Origin: a bacterium
GTDB lineage: Bacteria > UBA10199 > 2-02-FULL-44-16 > JAAZCA01
Direction of reading: 5' to 3'
Assembly: GCA_021810905.1 (NCBI GenBank)
Contig: JAJZQH010000013.1
Location: forward strand, 1-64,000
Length of the DNA: 64,000 nucleotides
The notes under the pieces were generated by a model. The model was not told where the DNA came from and searched no databases. It was given only the letters and a program-made list of their open reading frames with translations. Made by a program: the position numbers and the translations under genes. The first letter of the stretch is position 1, and every line of letters begins with the position of its first letter. This document shows, piece after piece, positions 59,606-64,000 of this stretch.

Positions 59606-61807
59606 TCACTGCGGTTTTCTTCTGAGCGTCTCTCCAAAAAACGACCTGGCCATCTCTTCTGCTACGTGATCGAGGAAGAAATCCTGTCCGCTGTCGCCGG
59701 TAGCGCTGTCATAGGCATTCCAGAAATCAGCGTCGCTCACCTTTGTCACGTCGATGTCGCGGAGCGCCTCGGTAACGTGTCCCACGTTTCCGAAGCTCAC
59801 CAGGCCGTTGACCGAATCGTTCTGCGCAGCGGAGAGATACTGACGGAAGCTGCGATGGCTGGCAACTCCGCGCGCCTTGCTTTGCATGACGGCGACGAAG
59901 AACCGCTTGAGCTCGGCCGTCTTCCAGCGATCGATCGATGCCGCCGCATCATTTACGTCGGAATGCGAGACGATGAGCGCCAGTGCCCTGCCGGCGGCGA
60001 TGTTGCCCTGCTCCGCCTGACTCTTTACGAGATCAAATGCCGCGGCCACTTTCTCGTCCGTATCGTCGATCATGCTGATGCCGGCGACTTCCCACTGAAG
60101 CGCTATCTCCTCCGGCCGGGGCAGCGTCGCAAGCGCGTCGGCAGCCCCCAGCCTGACCGCGGCGCGGAAACCGAGTTCGTCGCGCAGCGAGCTCTGCAGG
60201 AGCTCTTTCAGATCCACGCCGCCCGCGGGCCATACTCGCCTCACCTCGCTAAGGCCCAGCCCTTCGAGCAGTTCGTCCTCGCCGACTACGCCCTTCCATT
60301 CGTAGTAGAGCGTAAGGTCTATGCCCAGCAATGCGGCCGCGTCCGCATGCACCGCGGAAAATTTCCGCAGGCCGCGCGAATCGAATGCTGGCGCCTGATC
60401 CACTGAATAGGAGAGCGCTTTGCCGATGAGCGCGAGCCATTCGGATTCCGTGATCGCGGCGCCGGCTGGAACGCGCATATCCTGTCCGAGGAATTCATTG
60501 AACGCGTCCCTTGCAGTATTATCCGCGAGCGATTGCGGGCCCATCCTGAGCTGCGCGACGATGAGATCCGCCAGCCGCTGCCCCAGCGCCTGCTCGCCGC
60601 TCTCATACTGCGGGAGCTTTGGCGCGCTCTCGCCGCCTGGACCCACGAACCCCAGAAGCCCATGCTCGTACGCGCGCAGAGGATCTAGCGCAAACATGGG
60701 GCGCGCGGGCATATTGTCGGCGAGATCGGCGCGAGTTTTCTGTTCATCCCAGCCCGCGAAGATCGGCCGGCCTTCCACGATCGCATAATGCAGCCGGACG
60801 GGTTCGCCGTTCATGCGCGCGCCGAACGATACCGTCGGACTCATTTCAAAACCCTTCTGCTCGGTACGGATTGTCCTTCTGGACGCAACTTCGGAGGGGG
60901 AAACCTCCTCCCCGCGCCTGCGGCGCGGTTCCCCTCCCCAGCGTCCAGAAGTGCAATCCTTCCCTCGCGGGGTTTTGAAATGAGTCCCAGCATCGTCGGA
61001 TCCTGCGACCTCCGGTGCCACCCTGGAAACATCCTTGCCTGCTGAAATCGAATTTTCGGACAATGCGTTCGCGGAACTGACGACAGATATCTGCCGCGCG
61101 CGCGCCAGTTCCTGCCCTGCGATCTGCTTTGACCCTGCGTCCTTTGCAGGCCACCATCTCTGCTGCGCCGGCCCTTCATGCGATTTTGCGCCAGACGGGC
61201 CGTTATCGAACGCGTGCGGCGATAGAGGCGAGACCTGCCAATTCACGGAGACGTTCACAACAGGCGCAGCGCGTGCTGCATCATTATATATTGCTGAAGA
61301 TTCAACGAACGCGCGCGCAACGCCTTTCGCAATGAAAGGCCGGTTCACGCGCAGATCAGCTGCTGCATCCGGTTTTTCCGCAGTATCTCGCCGCTCTTCA
61401 ACGCCGCGAGCTGCGGGCAATAATCTCTCTGCGCCGCCCTTCTCTTTAGAAGCTTGCGATGAATTCAGTTTATTGGACGAATCAGCGCGCCTTGCTGAGT
61501 GCAGTTCAGTCGATATCGCGGTTGCGGTTTCGGAGCGCTTCATCTCTCCGAATGCTGCAGCGACGAGCGAGTTCAGATCAACGCTCACCACAAGATGCGC
61601 GGCAATAACCGCAGGCGCCTGAAAAACGATGATCGATGCAGCTTCAGGCGAAGATATCTGAGATACTTCCGCATCTGCAGCGGGCTCGCAGTCGGCTTGC
61701 TGCTCCGGAACGGAGGCTTCTTCAGCAGAGGGCGCAAGCTCTGCAGAGAGCTCAAGCGCTTGCGCCGCCGTTGTTGCCAGGAAACTTTGATCGAGGATAT
61801 TAGCCAT
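59606..61807 (-). CDS. Large protein of unknown function with an embedded palindromic element (733 aa)
   Basis: Function unknown. The N-terminal ~280 residues are Ala/Ser/Glu-rich and probably disordered. A palindromic DNA element (60837-60987) encodes about 50 Arg/Lys/Gly-rich residues in frame. The C-terminal ~430 residues form a structured helical domain (ESEWLALIGKALSYSVD, LLGIDLTLYYEWKGVVGEDELLEGL, ending FLDHVAEEMARSFFGETL). ATG 61807 is chosen; a TTG 12 bases upstream is possible; neither has a clear Shine-Dalgarno. A partial copy of the shared motif lies upstream. It is convergent with the 1349-aa gene. Confidence 0.65.
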   Translation of the reverse strand: MANILDQSFLATTAAQALELSAELAPSAEEASVPEQQADCEPAADAEVSQISSPEAASIIVFQAPAVIAAHLVVSVDLNSLVAAAFGEMKRSETATAISTELHSARRADSSNKLNSSQASKEKGGAERLLPAARGVEERRDTAEKPDAAADLRVNRPFIAKGVARAFVESSAIYNDAARAAPVVNVSVNWQVSPLSPHAFDNGPSGAKSHEGPAQQRWWPAKDAGSKQIAGQELARARQISVVSSANALSENSISAGKDVSRVAPEVAGSDDAGTHFKTPRGKDCTSGRWGGEPRRRRGEEVSPSEVASRRTIRTEQKGFEMSPTVSFGARMNGEPVRLHYAIVEGRPIFAGWDEQKTRADLADNMPARPMFALDPLRAYEHGLLGFVGPGGESAPKLPQYESGEQALGQRLADLIVAQLRMGPQSLADNTARDAFNEFLGQDMRVPAGAAITESEWLALIGKALSYSVDQAPAFDSRGLRKFSAVHADAAALLGIDLTLYYEWKGVVGEDELLEGLGLSEVRRVWPAGGVDLKELLQSSLRDELGFRAAVRLGAADALATLPRPEEIALQWEVAGISMIDDTDEKVAAAFDLVKSQAEQGNIAAGRALALIVSHSDVNDAAASIDRWKTAELKRFFVAVMQSKARGVASHRSFRQYLSAAQNDSVNGLVSFGNVGHVTEALRDIDVTKVSDADFWNAYDSATGDSGQDFFLDHVAEEMARSFFGETLRRKPQ
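60837..60987. repeat. Palindromic element inside a coding sequence (151 bp)
   Basis: Outer arms of 18 bases (GGACTCATTTCAAAACCC) are perfect inverted copies at 60837-60854 and 60970-60987. Inside them CTTCTGGACGC, GGATTG, GGAGGGG and CCGCGC also find complements in order, so nearly the whole element folds into one hairpin. It keeps the reading frame of the 733-aa gene open and adds about 50 basic residues. Confidence 0.85.
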
Positions 61808-61861
61808 GAACCGTGGCAAAAAAGGCCTGGGCCAAATTCGCCGTTTCCTCCCGTGTTTCTG

Positions 61862-61888
61862 TTATCGCAGTTCTATATGCTTAGTTGC
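61862..61888 (-). promoter_or_regulatory. Partial match to the shared bipartite motif (copy g)
   Basis: Minus strand: GCAACTA, 12 bases, TGCGATAA, 54 bases before the ATG at 61807. Six of seven and six of eight positions agree with the consensus and the spacing equals copies c and e. Confidence 0.4.
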
Positions 61889-61940
61889 TTAAAAGTTAAG
61901 ATTTTTTTGCTGGGAGAATTAGATGAATAATATCAACGAG

Positions 61941-62564
61941 TTATTCGTCGGAACCGACTGCGGTCTTGAGCTCTTCCACCGCCTGGTTCACGGCCTTGCA
62001 GACTGCGCGGGAGGAAATTGTTGCGCCCGTGATGGCCTCTATTTGGCCTCCGTCCTTCTGCACATCAACCGGCGCCTGCTGACCGTCGAACTGCTGCTGA
62101 AACCACGGGCGCAGGTCTGTTTCGTCCGGATTCGTGCCGAAGAGGACAGTGCCCCACGTCTTCTTTGAAATGATCTCTTCAACTTTGTCGCCGAGCCCGG
62201 GCGTCTCCTTCTGAGAGAGGACCTTGATCCCCTGGACCACGAAATCCGCGTCCACGCCGACCATGACCTTGAGGATACTCGAGTAGCCGGTGCCCATCCC
62301 TTCGGCCACGTAGCCCGCGAGCTCGTCGCCGTCCATCGCCTCGCGGTAGACAAAGGTATGACCGTTGATCGCCGCACTCTTCTCCACGAACGAAGTTGCG
62401 GACGGAAAGACTACCTTCAGCGCATCTTCCGTAATGCGCCCTTCGATCGCGCGCTTTACCGGAGTCGTAAGCGCCCACAGCCCTGCGAGAGATGCGGCGG
62501 AGACGACCGCAACGACGAAGAGCACCATTGGAAACTTGAGCCAGTCTGGAATCTTGGATGTCAT
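61941..62564 (-). CDS. rnfG: Rnf electron-transport complex subunit G
   Basis: Membrane-anchored flavoprotein of the ferredoxin:NAD+ oxidoreductase (Rnf) pump. One N-terminal transmembrane helix (FPMVLFVVAVVSAASLAGLWAL), then a periplasmic FMN-binding domain with GYSSILKVMVGVDADFVVQGIKVLSQKETPGLG and the covalent-FMN motif TGATISSRAV, where the last-position threonine of the S/T-G-A-T motif bears FMN. 207 aa. ATG 62564 with weak GAGAG; the longer frame upstream is repeat sequence. Downstream of rnfD. Confidence 0.95.
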   Translation of the reverse strand: MTSKIPDWLKFPMVLFVVAVVSAASLAGLWALTTPVKRAIEGRITEDALKVVFPSATSFVEKSAAINGHTFVYREAMDGDELAGYVAEGMGTGYSSILKVMVGVDADFVVQGIKVLSQKETPGLGDKVEEIISKKTWGTVLFGTNPDETDLRPWFQQQFDGQQAPVDVQKDGGQIEAITGATISSRAVCKAVNQAVEELKTAVGSDE

Positions 62565-62579
62565 GACTCTACTCTCTTT

Positions 62580-62676
62580 ATCGTGGATCGCGATTCGCGA
62601 ATCGTGGATCGTGGTTCGTGAATCGTGAATCGGGTATCGTAAATACGCGAGTGGGTTTCGATTCACGATCCACGGT
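62580..62676. repeat. CGTGGATCG / CGATTCACG short-repeat block (second copy)
   Basis: Iterated ATCGTGGATCG, ATTCGCGAATCG, GTGAATCGTGAATCG and the inverted CGATTCACGATCCACGG. Same units as the kbl-tdh gap at 1936-2024. It fills the rnfD-rnfG gap and folds on itself. Confidence 0.75.
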
Positions 62677-63723
62677 TCACGCTGTTGCTCCAAAATATTT
62701 CGGCACCGTGAGCTTGTCGATCAGCCACACCGCGGTGTTCATGATGAGGATGGAATAGCACACGCCTTCAGGGTAACCGCCGTAGAGGCGGATGACAGCA
62801 ACGAGCACGCCGCATCCGGCGCCGAAGATTACCTGCCCCTTTGAGGTGAGCGGACTCGTCACCATGTCCGTCGCCATGAAGAAGGCGCCGAGCATGAGAC
62901 CGCCGGAGAACGCGTGTGCGAGCGCGCGCATGAAGAGCGCATCGATCGTAACGCCAGAGCCGCCCAGCCATACTGCGATCGTGCCGCCCTGGCCGTCGGA
63001 GACCGGGAGCAGAACCGCAAGCAGCATCACGGTGAGGATGTATGCGATCGGCAATCGCCAGTTGATGTACTTCTTGATGATGAGATACGCCGCGCCGATG
63101 AGCAGCGCCAGCGCAGACGTCTCTCCTATGGAGCCGGGTATGCGGCCGAAGAATAGATCCGAGAGCGAATATTGCTGGAAGAAAGAGAGCGGAGCGGATT
63201 TCAACACGGCGCATGGCGTGGCGCGCGTGATCGCATCCGGCCCGATTATGCTGCCTGCGAACGAGCTCTTGAGTATCGGCCACTTTGTCATGACGATCGC
63301 GCCGGAATACGCAGCCAACAGGAACGCTCGAGCCGCGAGCGCCGGGTTCCATATGTTGCATCCCAGGCCGCCGAACGCATGCTTTGCAATACCGATCGCA
63401 AAGGCGCTGCCGATGACCGGCACGTACAGCGGCACGTCCGGAGGCAGGCACATGGCGAGCAGAAGCCCCGTGACCACCGCGGAACCGTCGGCCACCGTCA
63501 CTGCGACATTGCGCAGCTTCTGTATCAGCGCCTCAGTGGCGACGGCCGTGGCGATCGAGAGCGCGGTAACGAGCATCGCGTACCAGCCGAAGTTGAGCGC
63601 GCCCACGGCGAGCGCGGGAAGAAGCGAAATCACCACGCTCCACATGATGCGCGGGATCGTATCCTGTGCGCCGATGTGGGGCGCGGGTCCGACGATCAAT
63701 TTGCTATCAAATATTGGCGACAT
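62677..63723 (-). CDS. rnfD: Rnf electron-transport complex subunit D
   Basis: Integral membrane subunit of Rnf, 348 aa with about nine hydrophobic helices. FMN attachment site in FFMATDMVTSPLTSKGQ (the threonine of the V-T-S-P region). Characteristic GLGCNIWNPALAARAFLLAAY and YGGYPEGVCYSILIMN segments. AAGGGATACC precedes the ATG. It lies between rnfC (partial, upstream) and rnfG, the normal rnf order C-D-G. Confidence 0.96.
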   Translation of the reverse strand: MSPIFDSKLIVGPAPHIGAQDTIPRIMWSVVISLLPALAVGALNFGWYAMLVTALSIATAVATEALIQKLRNVAVTVADGSAVVTGLLLAMCLPPDVPLYVPVIGSAFAIGIAKHAFGGLGCNIWNPALAARAFLLAAYSGAIVMTKWPILKSSFAGSIIGPDAITRATPCAVLKSAPLSFFQQYSLSDLFFGRIPGSIGETSALALLIGAAYLIIKKYINWRLPIAYILTVMLLAVLLPVSDGQGGTIAVWLGGSGVTIDALFMRALAHAFSGGLMLGAFFMATDMVTSPLTSKGQVIFGAGCGVLVAVIRLYGGYPEGVCYSILIMNTAVWLIDKLTVPKYFGATA

Positions 63724-63767
63724 GGTATCCCTTGATCGTGATCAGTGAATAGTGACTGGAAGCCATT

Positions 63768-63862
63768 TCATAATCCCCCTCCCCTTTGTAAGGGGAGGGT
63801 TAGGGTGGGGTAGATCTCGCGTGATCTACCTCCCCTGCCCCTCCTTACAAAGGAGGGGAGTT
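63768..63862. repeat. Interspersed palindromic repeat, family 2, copy 2
   Basis: CCCCTCCCCTTTGTAAGGGG, GGGTGGGGTAGATCTCGCGT, then CCCCTCCTTACAAAGGAGGG: two linked hairpins around GATC, as at 31056-31143. It lies between rnfC and rnfD. Confidence 0.85.
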
Positions 63863-63881
63863 ATTAGAAACAACCAACGAG

Positions 63882-64000
63882 TCACTTCTGTTCTTCATGC
63901 GCCTTTTTTGCCTTCCACGCGTGATACTCCGCCTTTGCGCGCTTGATGTGGTGCACGATAGGCCTGTGCGCAGGGCACGCGAACGTGCAGGTCCCGCACT
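63882..64000 (-). CDS. rnfC: Rnf electron-transport complex subunit C, C-terminal end (partial)
   Basis: The frame runs off the window edge. The visible C-terminus CGTCTFACPAHRPIVHHIK matches the last [4Fe-4S] cluster motif of RnfC, followed by a Lys/Glu/Ala-rich helix ending in EEQK and a TGA. RnfC is the soluble NADH- and iron-sulfur-binding subunit. Position upstream of rnfD fits the normal order. Confidence 0.85.
   Translation of the reverse strand, partial: CGTCTFACPAHRPIVHHIKRAKAEYHAWKAKKAHEEQK

Overview
The window looks like a chromosomal segment of a Gram-negative anaerobe, most plausibly from a deltaproteobacterium-like lineage. The evidence is a DcaP-like outer-membrane porin, a trimeric [FeFe]-hydrogenase with its maturases, an Rnf complex, a selenocysteine formate dehydrogenase, and the full set of molybdenum-cofactor and selenium genes. 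The lineage is an inference; no rRNA gene or other phylogenetic marker is present.

Layout. 1-744 has no convincing gene but contains a ~360-bp foldback. 745-3071 is kbl-tdh, which degrades threonine to glycine and acetyl-CoA. 3653-20792 is an accessory region on the minus strand. It holds seven proteins of unknown function (six of them sharing a C-terminal domain), one 3'-end remnant of the same family, a HEPN/MNT pair, an orphan HTH antitoxin and two DUF4143-type ATPases (the second extends to 22297). 22606-28319 is hydF facing hydABC, with a receiver-only regulator and a TM1266-type regulator. 28499-29707 is a porin. 29806-33257 is moaA-moaC-MOSC-mogA facing moeA, followed by an OFA-type transporter. 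35131-49303 is the selenium/molybdenum/formate region: yedE, a DUF3343 Se-carrier protein, a cysteine desulfurase, selD, a MOT1 molybdate transporter, a mobB/mobA-like fusion, fdhA with in-frame UGA and SECIS, selB, selA and tRNA-Sec, interrupted by Phd/RelE and Doc toxin-antitoxin pairs. 49376-53131 is a ferritin-like protein, a NuoE-NuoF fusion and hydG. 53128-61807 is a second block of large unknown proteins. 61941-64000 is rnfG, rnfD and the 3' end of rnfC, read on the minus strand.

How the parts fit. Mo-cofactor synthesis, molybdate uptake and selenium incorporation all serve the UGA-containing formate dehydrogenase. The NuoEF-like proteins can link formate and H2 to NAD(P), and Rnf links ferredoxin/NAD to the membrane. 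hydE is not in the window.

Most interesting signal. A bipartite motif, GCAACTT-N12..14-GCCGATAA read toward the gene, lies just upstream of six of the seven unknown accessory genes (the seventh follows its paralogue by 64 bp). Weaker matches precede the two large unknown genes at 55517 and 61807. Its downstream half equals the -10 element of the sigma-28/FliA class, and the spacing is close to that class. The genes share this motif and, in six cases, a conserved C-terminal domain after unrelated N-terminal parts, one of which carries an HExxH zinc-protease motif. That suggests a co-regulated, cassette-like set of surface or secreted effector-type proteins. I do not recognise this set as a described system.

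Small interspersed repeats are frequent. Some supply the ribosome-binding site of the next gene, and one palindromic element sits in frame inside a coding sequence.
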